NCBI GenBank assembly: GCA_000723505.1 | Contig: HG934468.1 | Coordinates: 3,070,798-3,134,797, forward strand | Direction: 5' to 3' | From: Mucinivorans hirudinis | GTDB taxonomy: Bacteria; Bacteroidota; Bacteroidia; Bacteroidales; Rikenellaceae | DNA length: 64,000 nt | In this document: one piece after another, positions 35,733 through 46,300 of the stretch | Layout of the letters: each line of letters opens with the position of its first letter | How positions within the stretch are numbered: the stretch's first letter is position 1 | Notes under the pieces: generated by a model | The model's input: the letters and a program-made list of their open reading frames with translations, nothing else | What the model was told of the DNA's origin: nothing | The model's database searches: none | Program-made: the position numbers and the translations under genes

Positions 35733-38048
35733 CTATCTGGAAAGGGTTATCAGATACATCGAATGTTCTTGTACATCCAACTTCAATTTCAGTCCGTCCG
35801 TGGATTTCACCTTGTAGGTGAGAGTACTTATTTTATTGATTCTATCTGCTTCCTCGCTCGTGAAATCTACCTCGTACCTATCCGCTCCCCTTGTCAGAGG
35901 GAGAGTTTGACATTTTGACGAACTAAAAATATCCTTAGAGTCCTTCTCACAGAAATATTGCACCCTTACCGTCAATTCCCGATTGCGTAACTTCGCGGGC
36001 AAACCGGCAAGCGTTATCTGAGTATTATCATAGTTAATGGTCTCTATATCTTGATAAAAGATTGTGGGCGAGAGATTCCACACCAAAAGCGAGAGTGAAT
36101 CCTTTGAATCATTGACGGTTGCAAAACTATACAGCCCGTATCCGTCCTCGTCCAATGGTGCTGCCACAGAGGTTATTGCCCTGTTGAGCAACTTGCTCCT
36201 GAGCAATGCTCCCTTTGCATAGTTCGACATCACGTTCTGCTTGCCATAGGTCATCAATCCAAAGTGCCACCCTCCGCCGCTAATGGGAATAAAGTTACCA
36301 CGCTCCCGCAGATACCAATCGTGAATAGAGGCGGTGAAACAGGCCATAGCACTCTCCTTTCGGGAAGCTCCGTATAGGTCGGATAAGTCCTCGATTGTCG
36401 AGGGTTCGGCTAACCCACACTCGTCTATAATAACAGGCATAGATGCGGGTAGACTATATTTTGCCAACAACTCATTGAGAATTTTATTTATCCCCCGCGG
36501 ATGGTTGGGTTTAGTACCGGGGAAGAGGTAGCCGTGCCAAGTGAGGTAATCAAGGCGTTTGCTCTTATCGCCATCTTTGGAATAGTACTCCAAAAAGCTC
36601 TCAATAAAATCCCACTTGTCGATAGGAGTGTTAATGCTCAACCCCGCTATCTCTATCTGTTCATCTTTTTTCAGAGTTTTATTGAGCTTATAAACAGCTC
36701 TATAGAGCGATTTATACAGCATATAGTGTGCCTGACGGTGAGATGGCGAATTAGATATATTATCAAACTCATAGGGCATCTGAACTATCTTGAAGTTGGG
36801 ATATTGCGATTTCAGATAGGCGAGAGTTGTCAAATAGCCTTGGGTTACAGACTCCCAAGGGTATGCAGGTATACCCTCCACGGGCAGAGCTTTAACCCCC
36901 ATTTGAGATACGTTTTTATACTCCTTGATGATGGGCGAAATCTGGAAACAGAGCATCAACTGCTCCGAATTGGCATTGGCGGCATCCAACCATTTGCTTA
37001 TATATGCCATCTCCATAGAATCTATAAGGGTGGGATCTTGCTGCTTCCAAGGCAGTCTGTGGTGTTGATAACGAAAGAGTTTGAATTTCCTTCCTGCCTG
37101 TGCGATGATTGCACTTGCCATCTCACTCATCTTTTCAGAGGGCACGCCAAACTGAAAGTCTTTGACGGGATTTCCCGAATAGGCTTGCACCCGTAGCTCT
37201 CCTCGGTCGTAAAGCTCCGAGTTGGTAGAGCAGTCGACATTGACAGTTCCCGTTCTTCTCAGATTGAGGGCTTTGGCTTTGGACTTTTGCCGCCAAGCCG
37301 CCAAATTAGAGAGGTGTGTGCTATCTATTTCTGCAAGTTGCTCGGGCGATAGCTGAGGGTCGGATCCGACATTGCTCAAATCCTTGTATAGCGAACCGAT
37401 GAGCAACCCCGAACCGATGTCCATATGGTTTGTTTTTGAGTTAAACTCGAAACTCATTCTCTCGCCATATTTCAGAAGTGCCGGATATGTTCTGATGTAT
37501 AATATGCCGCTGGCGATGGTCAAGGGATTGCCTTTTTGGGGTTGGCTTATTTGATGTGTGATGAATGTTATCTTGCTTCTGCCGTTGGTAACCGAAATCT
37601 CCTTGGCAGGGTAGAAGTCAAACAAGGTCGTTTCGTGGTCTGTCCCATTGATTGTTATTGCAACACTCAGACGCGCCTCTGAACCAAGCGTATATTGAAT
37701 CGGAATTGCGAAGGTAACGGGAAGTCCCGCTCTTTGCACGGGCACTAAGGCACTTGTGGTGCGCACCGAACGCGCATAGGGAGATCCTCCGCGATAGAGA
37801 AGACTGACACCGGAGATGGTCTCCCCATCCCGATTTTTGTAATTATTACTCCATAGATAACCGTCATACCAGTTGTACGTACCACGCCGAGAGTCCTCTT
37901 TTTCCACCTGAGAATTGAGGTTTATCGGATACTCGGAATACCCCGTTCTCCACTTAAATTGCACCTCGAGATCTCCTCTGATTATCTCTTGAGCCCAAGA
38001 AGAGATGTTGACTAATAGGGCAAATACTACAAATAGTCGCTTTTTCAT
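35733..38048 (-). CDS. Secreted glycoside hydrolase, probable clan GH-A TIM barrel
   Basis: The 771-residue product begins with a clear signal peptide (MKKRLFVVFALLVNISSWAQ). A beta-rich N-terminal part (about 20-270) is followed by a probable TIM barrel (about 290-620) and a C-terminal beta-sandwich. Candidate catalytic residues are Glu543 in VIIDECGLAEP (nucleophile style of clan GH-A) and Glu427 in MPYEFDNIS (acid/base position, though the usual Asn before it is replaced by Tyr). The 116-residue spacing fits strands 4 and 7. GH39-like activity on xylosidic or uronic bonds is one possibility; the family is not certain. The ATG overlaps the lacI stop as ATGA, so the two are translationally coupled. 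Confidence 0.7.
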   Translation of the reverse strand: MKKRLFVVFALLVNISSWAQEIIRGDLEVQFKWRTGYSEYPINLNSQVEKEDSRRGTYNWYDGYLWSNNYKNRDGETISGVSLLYRGGSPYARSVRTTSALVPVQRAGLPVTFAIPIQYTLGSEARLSVAITINGTDHETTLFDFYPAKEISVTNGRSKITFITHQISQPQKGNPLTIASGILYIRTYPALLKYGERMSFEFNSKTNHMDIGSGLLIGSLYKDLSNVGSDPQLSPEQLAEIDSTHLSNLAAWRQKSKAKALNLRRTGTVNVDCSTNSELYDRGELRVQAYSGNPVKDFQFGVPSEKMSEMASAIIAQAGRKFKLFRYQHHRLPWKQQDPTLIDSMEMAYISKWLDAANANSEQLMLCFQISPIIKEYKNVSQMGVKALPVEGIPAYPWESVTQGYLTTLAYLKSQYPNFKIVQMPYEFDNISNSPSHRQAHYMLYKSLYRAVYKLNKTLKKDEQIEIAGLSINTPIDKWDFIESFLEYYSKDGDKSKRLDYLTWHGYLFPGTKPNHPRGINKILNELLAKYSLPASMPVIIDECGLAEPSTIEDLSDLYGASRKESAMACFTASIHDWYLRERGNFIPISGGGWHFGLMTYGKQNVMSNYAKGALLRSKLLNRAITSVAAPLDEDGYGLYSFATVNDSKDSLSLLVWNLSPTIFYQDIETINYDNTQITLAGLPAKLRNRELTVRVQYFCEKDSKDIFSSSKCQTLPLTRGADRYEVDFTSEEADRINKISTLTYKVKSTDGLKLKLDVQEHSMYLITLSR

Positions 38049-39061
38049 TTTGTATGTTTTCTTGTGGTGGATTCTCTCACGTTAAGTCGCGCCTCGAGGA
38101 CGACTCGTCGGGGGGTTGTCTTTTTATTTTTTATCTGCTCCAAGAGCAGTTCGGCAGCAGTTTTGCCTATTTCGAAGGTCGGCTGCTCAACACTTGTGAG
38201 ATTAGGCTCGATAATGAGAGCCTTCCTCGACTCCGAAAAGCCCGAGACCAATATATCTCCGGGAATGTTCACCCCGTTCTCTTTGAGAGTCTTAACCACC
38301 CCGATAGCCACCGGGTCGCTAAAACAGAAGATGGCATCCGGCTTTATGTCTCCCTCCAAAATACGATGAGCCGCCTCGATGCCGTCCTCTATGAAGATTC
38401 CGGTATCAATAACCAAGTTGCCGTCGAAATGTATGTGGTGTTTGCGAAGTGCCATAAGGTAGCCGGCATACCTCTCTCGCGAGACTGATAAATTTTTAGG
38501 TCCCCTCAGGCACACTATTCTCCGACACCCGTTTTCGATTAAGTGCTCCACCACGACAGATGCCCATTTTCTGTCGTCAATCAACACAGCCGAGGCAGTC
38601 AGACTCGGGCAGATGCGATTGACAAAGACCAAGGGGGTGTTACTGTTGAGCAGTTCGTTATAGTAGTCTAAATTTGCGGTTTGGTGGGTAACGGAGACAA
38701 TGAAACCATCGACAAGTTTCGATTCCAAAATTTTCAGATTTTTAAGCTCCATTGCCGGCGATTCGCCCGACTGCATTATCAACAACGAATAGCCGCGAGA
38801 CTCAATCACACTCTTAATGCCGGTCATAATGTTCGAGAAGAAGGAGTTGGTATACTCCGGCACCACCAATCCGATGGTCATTGATTGTTGAAGTTTCAAA
38901 CTCAACGAAATTGGATTTGGGACATAGTTCAGCTCTTTTGCAACTTCCAAAACGGCATTTCTCGTCTCGGGATTGACATCCCACCTATCGGCTAAGGCTC
39001 GCGATACGGTCGAGGGTGAGATGTTGAGTTTCTTGGCAATATCCTTAATTGTAGCTCTCAT
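38045..39061 (-). CDS. LacI-family transcriptional regulator of the adjacent carbohydrate locus
   Basis: The start is the ATG at 39061 (MRATIKDIAKKLN); the frame reaches 39085 but that lies upstream of the predicted transcription start. The 338-residue protein has the LacI HTH at residues 2-30 (TIKDIAKKLNISPSTVSRAL), a hinge with YVPNPISLSLK and a periplasmic-binding-like effector domain (IGLVVPEYTNSFFSNIM, AIFCFSDPVAIGVV). It is translationally coupled to the glycoside hydrolase and divergent from the transporter operon. A strong palindrome in the shared promoter region is its likely operator, so it probably represses both arms until a sugar product binds. Confidence 0.92.
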   Translation of the reverse strand: MRATIKDIAKKLNISPSTVSRALADRWDVNPETRNAVLEVAKELNYVPNPISLSLKLQQSMTIGLVVPEYTNSFFSNIMTGIKSVIESRGYSLLIMQSGESPAMELKNLKILESKLVDGFIVSVTHQTANLDYYNELLNSNTPLVFVNRICPSLTASAVLIDDRKWASVVVEHLIENGCRRIVCLRGPKNLSVSRERYAGYLMALRKHHIHFDGNLVIDTGIFIEDGIEAAHRILEGDIKPDAIFCFSDPVAIGVVKTLKENGVNIPGDILVSGFSESRKALIIEPNLTSVEQPTFEIGKTAAELLLEQIKNKKTTPRRVVLEARLNVRESTTRKHTK

Positions 39062-39082
39062 CTTTTTGGTGGTTTTCGTTTC

Positions 39083-39090
39083 CAAAGGTA
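39083..39090 (-). promoter_or_regulatory. lacI -7 box
   Basis: TACCTTTG on the minus strand (39090 to 39083) predicts a start near 39076. This supports ATG 39061 as the lacI start codon. Confidence 0.6.
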
Positions 39091-39132
39091 AATAAAATCT
39101 CTATTAATTATCAATAGCGGTTCTGATTTTTA

Positions 39133-39162
39133 AGCGGTAACGTTACCGCAAACGTTACCGCT
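39133..39162. promoter_or_regulatory. LacI-type operator, palindrome plus extra half site
   Basis: GCGGTAACGTTACCGC (39134-39149) is a perfect 16-bp palindrome with a central CG step, as LacI-family operators have. A second half site ACGTTACCGCT (39152-39162) forms another inverted repeat with AGCGGTAACGT (39133-39143). The site lies between the two divergent -7 boxes. Confidence 0.8.
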
Positions 39163-39205
39163 CATTTTTATTATAAAACATAATTATTTAGTAAAAAATT
39201 ACATC

Positions 39206-39213
39206 TATTTTTG
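39206..39213 (+). promoter_or_regulatory. -7 box of the transporter-SusCD operon
   Basis: TATTTTTG matches TAnnTTTG, 27 bp before the start at 39241. The operator ends about 43 bp upstream of it, so bound repressor would overlap or flank the -33 region. Confidence 0.5.
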
Positions 39214-39240
39214 TTCTGAACAAATTATTTAAAAAAAATT

Positions 39241-40911
39241 ATGAACTTACTCGACATTATAACTGTTATCTTTTTCACGGTCGGTGTGGTTGTAACGGGG
39301 CTATCCTTCTCGAATCGAGGAAAAAATATGCACTCTTTTTTTGCCGCCGGAGGTGCCGTGCCTTGGCAGATGAACGGACTGTCGCTATATATGGGATTCT
39401 TCTCGGCGGGTACGTTTGTGGTTTGGGGTTCGCTGGCATACTCATTAGGTTGGGTGGCGGTTACCATTCAGTGGACAATGGCTGTTGCCGGCTTATTGGT
39501 CGGTTCGTATATAGCCCCGAGGTGGCATAAAACGGGAGCACTTACCGTTGCCGAATATATCAACAAACGACTCGGCGTAAAAACTCAAAAAGTCTATACA
39601 TACCTCTTTTTGTTCATTTCACTCTTCCTCACCGCATCGTTTCTCTATCCGGTTGCCAAAATAGTGGAGGTATCCACGGGGCTTGATTTATATCTGAGTA
39701 TAATATTGTTAGGCGCATTTTGCATACTTTACGTCTCTGCCGGCGGACTTTGGGCGGTTGTATCCACCGATATACTCCAATTCGTGATTCTCATCGCCGC
39801 AATTGTCATTGTGATTCCGCTCTCGATAAACAGCATAAACGGGCTTGATACCCTCTTTGCGGACGCACCATCCGGATTTTTCGATTTCACCTCGGGAGAA
39901 TACACCATCGGATTTGTCATAGCTTTCGGATTCTACAATGCTATATTTTTAGCCGGAAACTGGGCTTATGTTCAGCGATTTACAAGCGTAAAAAGCGCAA
40001 GGGACTCGCAAAAGGTGGGCTGGCTCTTCGGCTCGCTCTACATTCTAAGCCCCGTGTTGTGGATGTTGCCTCCGATGATATATCGAACCATCGACCCTTC
40101 GCTCTCTACAATGGAGGCAGAGGGGGCATATCTGTTGATGTGTAAGCAGGTTCTACCCAGCGGATTATTGGGTTTGATGGTTGGCGGGATGATTTTTGCA
40201 ACCACCTCGGCGATGAACTCTAAACTCAACATTGCATCCGGAGTTCTGACAAATGACATTTTCAGGAGGATTTACCCCAAAAGTTCAGACAAAAAACTGA
40301 TGAGAGTCGCTCGGTTATCTACCGTCGGATTTGGTGTGATTACCGTCATCATCGCTCTGTTTATTCCCGGTATGGGGGGGGTGGTAAACGTTGTGGTATC
40401 CTTGGCAGCCCTCACGGGGGTGCCGCTCTACTTACCGGTCATCTGGTCTCTGTTTTCCAAAAGGCAGACCGGTTTTTCGGTGCTCTCAACCACCTTGGTA
40501 TCGCTACTGATGAATGGATTGTTCAAGTTCGTTACCCCCACTCTGGGATTCGCCTTCGACAAAGAGCAGGAGATGATATTCGGAGTGCTGTTCCCCGTTC
40601 TCTGTATAGCATCTTTTGAACTCTATTACAGATACAAAAATAGCACCTCACGGCTATTCCCCTCTTACAAGATATGGGAGCGGCACAACAACGAAAACAA
40701 AACCGAACCTACACCTGAGCAGGTTATCGAGGTCAAGAACGAGAACCGATACAGCGTCAAGGTCGTGGGGATAGGAATTGCCGCCACCGGAATAGCGATA
40801 GCTTTGCTGGGCTTACTCGCATCCGCCGGACAACTTGTGGTGGTCTCCACGGGGGGTATCCTTGCATCAATAGGGCTACTAATGGTTCGTAAAAGCATAA
40901 AAAGTAAATAG
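39241..40911 (+). CDS. SSS-family sodium:solute symporter
   Basis: This 556-residue inner-membrane transporter has about 13 hydrophobic helices and the SSS fold. Visible marks are the first helix (DIITVIFFTVGVVVTGLSF), FFAAGGAVPWQMNGLSLYMGFFSAGTF-type helix 2 residues and the sodium-site region in helix 8 (GLMVGGMIFATTSAMNSKLN). Family members import sugars, sialic acid, proline and other acids with Na+. Here it is the first gene of the plus-strand operon and its stop is separated by 1 nt from the FAD oxidoreductase start, so the two probably handle the same compound. Which compound is not readable. Confidence 0.9.
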   Translation: MNLLDIITVIFFTVGVVVTGLSFSNRGKNMHSFFAAGGAVPWQMNGLSLYMGFFSAGTFVVWGSLAYSLGWVAVTIQWTMAVAGLLVGSYIAPRWHKTGALTVAEYINKRLGVKTQKVYTYLFLFISLFLTASFLYPVAKIVEVSTGLDLYLSIILLGAFCILYVSAGGLWAVVSTDILQFVILIAAIVIVIPLSINSINGLDTLFADAPSGFFDFTSGEYTIGFVIAFGFYNAIFLAGNWAYVQRFTSVKSARDSQKVGWLFGSLYILSPVLWMLPPMIYRTIDPSLSTMEAEGAYLLMCKQVLPSGLLGLMVGGMIFATTSAMNSKLNIASGVLTNDIFRRIYPKSSDKKLMRVARLSTVGFGVITVIIALFIPGMGGVVNVVVSLAALTGVPLYLPVIWSLFSKRQTGFSVLSTTLVSLLMNGLFKFVTPTLGFAFDKEQEMIFGVLFPVLCIASFELYYRYKNSTSRLFPSYKIWERHNNENKTEPTPEQVIEVKNENRYSVKVVGIGIAATGIAIALLGLLASAGQLVVVSTGGILASIGLLMVRKSIKSK

Positions 40912-40912
40912 T

Positions 40913-43180
40913 ATGATTAGACAAGAATTTAACTCTCAGTCCCGAGAGTTGTTGGTAAAGCGGATTGATGGTGACCTTATAATCGTTGGCGGGGGAATGG
41001 CAGGAGTTTGTGCTGCCATTACCGCCGCGCGCGAGGGTGTGAGAGTTGTGTTGGTGCAAGACCGCCCTGTGCTTGGTGGCAATGGGTCGAGCGAGGTTCG
41101 ACTTTGGGTTTTGGGAGCTACCTCCCATATGGGAAACAACAACAGGTGGTCGAGAGAGGGAGGTGTTATTGACGAGATTTTGCTGGAGAATACATACAAA
41201 AATCCGGAGGGTAATCCAATAATATTCGACACTGTGCTGTTAGATAAGGTACGAAACGAAAAAAACATTACACTTTTGCTCAATACTTCGGTGGACACGG
41301 TGGCAAAGTCCGGTGAGAGAACTATTAGTCAGATTGAGGGTTTTTGCAGCCAAAACTCCACTCGATACATAATTACGGGCAGTCTCTTTTGCGACTGTTC
41401 GGGTGATGGCATTGTCGGATACCTTGCCGGAGCATCGTTTTCGATGGGTGCCGAGAGTAGAGAGGAGTTTAATGAGGGTTTCGCTCCGACTCCCGAATAT
41501 GGAAACCTCTTGGGACACTCTCTATACTTCTACTCGCGCGAGACTTCCAAACCTGTAAAATTCATCGCCCCCGATTTCGCACTCAAAGATATGAGCAAAA
41601 TTCCGCGGTTGGACTCGATATCCGGCAGCGAGCACGGTTGTAAATATTGGTGGTTGGAGTATGGCGGACGACTCGACACCATTTACGATACCGAAGAGAT
41701 TAAGTGGGAGTTATGGAAAATCGTTTACGGCGTTTGGGACCACATTAAAAACTCGGGCAGATTCGAGAATGTGGAGAATCTAACCCTCGAGTGGGTAGGC
41801 ACCATAGCAGGCAAGAGAGAAAGCCGCAGATTTAACGGTCATTATGTGCTCAAACAACAAGATATAATACGTCAAAGTCAATTCGAGGACAGAGTGGCTT
41901 ATGGTGGTTGGGCTATCGACCTGCACCCCTCGGACGGCGTTTACAGCCCTTTGAGCGGTTGCACACAATACCACTCAAAGGGAATATACGAAATACCGAT
42001 GAGATGCTTCGTAAGCAGAGATATTGACAATCTCTTCTTTGCCGGGCGGTGTATCTGTGCATCACACGTGGCTCACGGCTCCACCCGCGTTATGGCAACA
42101 TCAGCCTATGGGGCACAAGCAGTCGGTATGGCAGCAAAGATATGCATCCAACACGGCATTGCTCCGGCAACTGTTTTGGAGAGGGAGTACATCAAAACGT
42201 TGCAGCAAAGGTTAAATCTGAGCGGTCAAAGTATCCCCAGAACAGAGATAGATTCGAGCGGCAATCTGTTGAGCGGTGCAAAAATCACCGCTTCGAGTGA
42301 GTTGGTTTTAGATAGAATCGACTTTGATGGACCTTGGTATCCCATTGACTATTCGGTGGCTCAGATGCTGCCGGTGGAGGGTAACCACAAGATAGAGTGC
42401 AGGGTGGATGCAGCGTGCGACACAACACTGACAGTCGAGATTCGACGCGCCGAAAGCGAGGTTAATTACACTCCCGAAATCACATCAGACAGGAGGGAGT
42501 ATAAACTCAAGAAAGGTGTACAAACCATCGAAATTCCAATAACCGCCCACTCTCGACACTATGTTTTTGTTACTTTCCTAAGAAATCAGGATGTTGCGAT
42601 CCGGATGAGTAACCGGCGATTCACTGGCTTGGTCTCGGTTTTCAACAAATTCAACAAGGCGGTAAATAACCACGGGGTACAGACGCCGCCGCCGGATATT
42701 GATATAGACAGCTTCGAGTTCTGGACACCGGAGCGAAGACCGGCAGGAAACAACATTGCAATGGCTATCTCTCCGGCGATAGATTGTTTCTCGGCGGAGA
42801 ATCTCAAAGTTGGTATAGTTCGTCCGACGATTCAGCCCAATGCTTGGATTGGGGCAAGCTCCGATTTGGAACCGACACTGGAAATTGAGTGGGACGCGCC
42901 GCAGAAAATATCGACAATAAAGCTCTTTTTCGACACCGACTACGACAACGCCTTGGAGTCGGTACAGATGGGAAGTTCGGAGAATGTAATGCCCTTCTGT
43001 GTGCGCGAATATGAAATCAAAGACGACAATAATAACGTTATCTACAAAAAAAGCAATAACTACCAAACCATAAATAACATTGTCTTGGACACGGAGATAA
43101 CAACCCGCTCACTCACCATAAAGACAAAAAAACCTACCCAACACACAAACTCATCAATATTTCACATCTACCTCAAGTAG
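40913..43180 (+). CDS. FAD-dependent oxidoreductase (FAD_oxidored family) with C-terminal discoidin-like domain
   Basis: The 755-residue protein has a Rossmann FAD site near residues 23-35 (IIVGGGMAGVCAA), then RPVLGGNGSSEVR and CDCSGDG. The FAD-closing segment DNLFFAGRCICASH and a GSTRVMATSAYGAQAVGMAA stretch lie near residues 365-405. These match the PF12831-type family found in glycan loci. From about residue 590 a beta-sandwich of F5/8-type look follows (WIGASSDLEPTLEIEW). There is no signal peptide, so oxidation should occur in the cytoplasm on material brought in by the preceding transporter. The acceptor and substrate are unknown. Its stop codon lies inside the left arm of an inverted repeat. 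Confidence 0.87.
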   Translation: MIRQEFNSQSRELLVKRIDGDLIIVGGGMAGVCAAITAAREGVRVVLVQDRPVLGGNGSSEVRLWVLGATSHMGNNNRWSREGGVIDEILLENTYKNPEGNPIIFDTVLLDKVRNEKNITLLLNTSVDTVAKSGERTISQIEGFCSQNSTRYIITGSLFCDCSGDGIVGYLAGASFSMGAESREEFNEGFAPTPEYGNLLGHSLYFYSRETSKPVKFIAPDFALKDMSKIPRLDSISGSEHGCKYWWLEYGGRLDTIYDTEEIKWELWKIVYGVWDHIKNSGRFENVENLTLEWVGTIAGKRESRRFNGHYVLKQQDIIRQSQFEDRVAYGGWAIDLHPSDGVYSPLSGCTQYHSKGIYEIPMRCFVSRDIDNLFFAGRCICASHVAHGSTRVMATSAYGAQAVGMAAKICIQHGIAPATVLEREYIKTLQQRLNLSGQSIPRTEIDSSGNLLSGAKITASSELVLDRIDFDGPWYPIDYSVAQMLPVEGNHKIECRVDAACDTTLTVEIRRAESEVNYTPEITSDRREYKLKKGVQTIEIPITAHSRHYVFVTFLRNQDVAIRMSNRRFTGLVSVFNKFNKAVNNHGVQTPPPDIDIDSFEFWTPERRPAGNNIAMAISPAIDCFSAENLKVGIVRPTIQPNAWIGASSDLEPTLEIEWDAPQKISTIKLFFDTDYDNALESVQMGSSENVMPFCVREYEIKDDNNNVIYKKSNNYQTINNIVLDTEITTRSLTIKTKKPTQHTNSSIFHIYLK

Positions 43181-43304
43181 TGTAAAATAATTCGTGTCGC
43201 ATTTTTGCACATTTTTCGTTCCTAAAACACCCTTCTATTCCGTCAGAACTCCTCACACAAAAATAGACGGCGAAAAACACGGTAAGAATTATTTCACCCC
43301 ACTT
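43175..43304. repeat. Inverted repeat bracketing the gap before susC
   Basis: The left arm 43175-43193 (AAGTAGTGTAAAATAATTC) and the right arm 43286-43304 are reverse complements with three mismatches in 19. The arms match the 16-bp arm of the palindrome at 23023-23054 closely. The element spans the end of the FAD gene and most of the leader of susC, so it could separate their expression. Confidence 0.6.
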
Positions 43305-43323
43305 AAATTAAAAAAAACTACTA

Positions 43324-46300
43324 ATGAAAAAACTTAAACTTATGAAGTTTGCCCTTGTTTTGTCGCTGTTTTTGGCGGCAGCGACGGGTGCATTCGCTCA
43401 GCAGACCATCAGAGTCTCGGGCAAGGTTACAGACCAACGAGACGAGCCTGTTATTGCAGCGACTATCGAAGGCAAAAAGGGAAAAGCGATTACCATAAGC
43501 GATGTTGAGGGAAACTACTCCATCAATGTTTTGCCTAACGACACCTTGATTGTTAGCTTTATGGGGCATTTGACCCGAGAGATTCCCGTAAATTCACAAA
43601 GCGTGGTCAATGTGGAGTTACAGGAGAATAACAAACTTATCGACGAGGTGGTTGTCGTAGGTTACGGACAACAAAAGAAGGTCAATCTGACGGGAGCTGT
43701 GGAGGTTATCAAGAGTGATGCCGTGGCAAAGAGGGCATCGGGACAGCTATCATCAATGCTTCAGGGGTTGGCACCGGGCGTTACCGTCACCCAAAACTCG
43801 GGGCAACCGGGTAAGGATATGGGCGACATCCGCATCCGCGGTATCGGTACCATCAACAAAGCATCGCCCCTCACAATTATCGACGACATAGAGGGAGACA
43901 TCAACAGCATCGACCCTCAGATGATTGAGTCAATATCCGTATTGAAGGATGCCGCCTCTTCGGCAATCTACGGTTCGCGCGCGGCTAACGGTGTCATCCT
44001 CATCAAAACGAAACGGGCGAAAGAGGAGGGAGTTACAATCAACTACAACGGATATGTAGGTTTTCAGATACCGACCGAATTACCTCAAACGGTAAATGCG
44101 GTTGAGCATATGACCTATCTGAATGAGGCATACAGAAACTCGGGCAAGACACCCCTCTATACCGATGCCTACATCCAAACATACCGCGATTCGATGGGGG
44201 TATCCAAAAACCTTAGTCTATACCCGAATACCGACTGGAAGAGAGAACTGCTCAGAGGTAGCGGCTTCCAACAAAATCACTTCCTTTCGCTGATGGGTGG
44301 CGGCAAGAATGTGAAAGTGGCATCGTCGGTGGGATATTTCGACCAGAAGGGTATAATCCGAAACACAGGCTTTACCCGATACAATTTCAGAATCAATACC
44401 GACATCAAACTGAGCAACAGGATGAAGGCAAGAATCGACACTCGTGTTACATACTCCAATATGGTGGAGCCGGTTCAGACCATTCAGACTATATTCAGAA
44501 CAATCCCGAGTTATCCGGCTAACTACGTCTTCAAAAACACGGACGGCACTTGGGGCGAGGGTTGGAACAACCAAAATCCGGTTGCCGATGTGGAAGAGGG
44601 AGGAACTACAACGGCGAAAAATATTTTGATGAGTATCAATGCGGGGTTGAACTATGAAATATTGGAGGGTCTCTCCATTGATGTAAACTACTCACCGTCG
44701 TTCAATCCCGAGTACATACATAAATTCTCTACTCCTGTTCAAAAGTATAATGCCTCGGGAAAGGCACTTGCCAAGAGTGTATCCTATTTGGACGAGGTTG
44801 CAAACAGAGCTTTTTTCCACACCTTCAAGGCTCTGCTGAACTTCAATAAGAGCATTATGGGACACAACATATCGGCAATGGTGGGTTATCAGGCAGATTA
44901 TAGCAACCTGACCACACTCGGAGCTTTCCGCGACGATTTTACTATCCCTACCTTCGATGTAATTGATGCGGGTAATATCAAGAATCAAAGAACATCGGGC
45001 ACCGCCTACGAATATAGTTTATTGTCTCTGTTTGGTCGTGTAAACTATGACTATCAAGGAAAATATCTGTTTGAGGCAAACATCCGTCGCGACGGCACAT
45101 CCAGATTTGCGCAAGATAGCAGATTTGCAACCTTCCCTTCGCTATCGGTGGGTTGGAGAATGTCCGAGGAGGATTTTATGCAAAATATGTCGGACGTTGT
45201 GTCGAACCTGAAGCTACGAGGCTCTTGGGGTATCCTCGGAAACCAATCATTGGAGGGGCTTAATAGCTACTATCCGACAAAACCTACGATGAACTTCACC
45301 ACCGGTTCGACCGCCTATCTCTTCAACGGCATCCAAAACCTCGGTGCCGCACTCACTCAACTTGCCAACGAGGAGCTAAGATGGGAGCAGACCGAGATGA
45401 TAGATTTCGGTGTAGACCTGCAACTGTTCTCGAAACTTAGCGTCAGCTTCGACTGGTACAAAAAGGTTACCTCCAACGTGCTTATGCAACTCGATGTTCC
45501 ACTGACAATGGGATTGTTGAAACCATATCAAAACGCAGGTAAAATCGAGAATATCGGTTGGGAACTCTCCATTGGGTACAACACCTATTTCGGCAAAGAC
45601 TTTAGCTTCGGGATAAATGTCGGCATATCGGACGTTATGAACAAGGTGTTGGATATGAAACTTACCTCGACGTCGCTTTTGGTAAACAAAGAGGGATATG
45701 CTCTAAACTCATTGTGGGGATATGAGGCTGCCGGTCTCTTTGGCTCACAAGAGGAGATTAACTCTTGGGCAACTCAGTTTGGCGCATTGAAACCGGGTGA
45801 TATAAAATATGTTAAACAAAACACGAATAATAATCAAATCGGAAGCGATGACGAAAAAATTATCGGTAGTACAATTCCGCGTTTCACATACAATGCAATG
45901 GTGAATATGGCGTGGAAGGGTCTGGATTTGAACTTCTTGCTTCAAGGTGTGGGCAAGTGCGACGGCTATATCAGTACATATGGAATTATGCCGTTCTACA
46001 ATGGTTCGACAATTCAGTATCAACACTTAGACCGCTACACGGAGGAGAATAAAAACGTAGATGCGGCATTCCCGCGATTCACGGATGGTTTGGCAAACAA
46101 TATCAAAAATTCGAGTTTCTGGGTGAAAGATGCCTCATACCTGCGTCTTAAAAACCTTCAAATCGGATATACACTTCCTCAGGCAACCACGCGAAAAGTG
46201 GGCGTGAGTAAATTGCGCTTCAACGTTTCGGCTCAAAACCTATTGACATTAACCAACTTCTGGAAAGGATATGATGTCGAGGCACCCGTAACCGACGGCG

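Noticed and set aside
36501-37196. 231-codon plus-strand frame
   Set aside because: Lies antisense within the glycoside hydrolase gene, which has a signal peptide and operon context.
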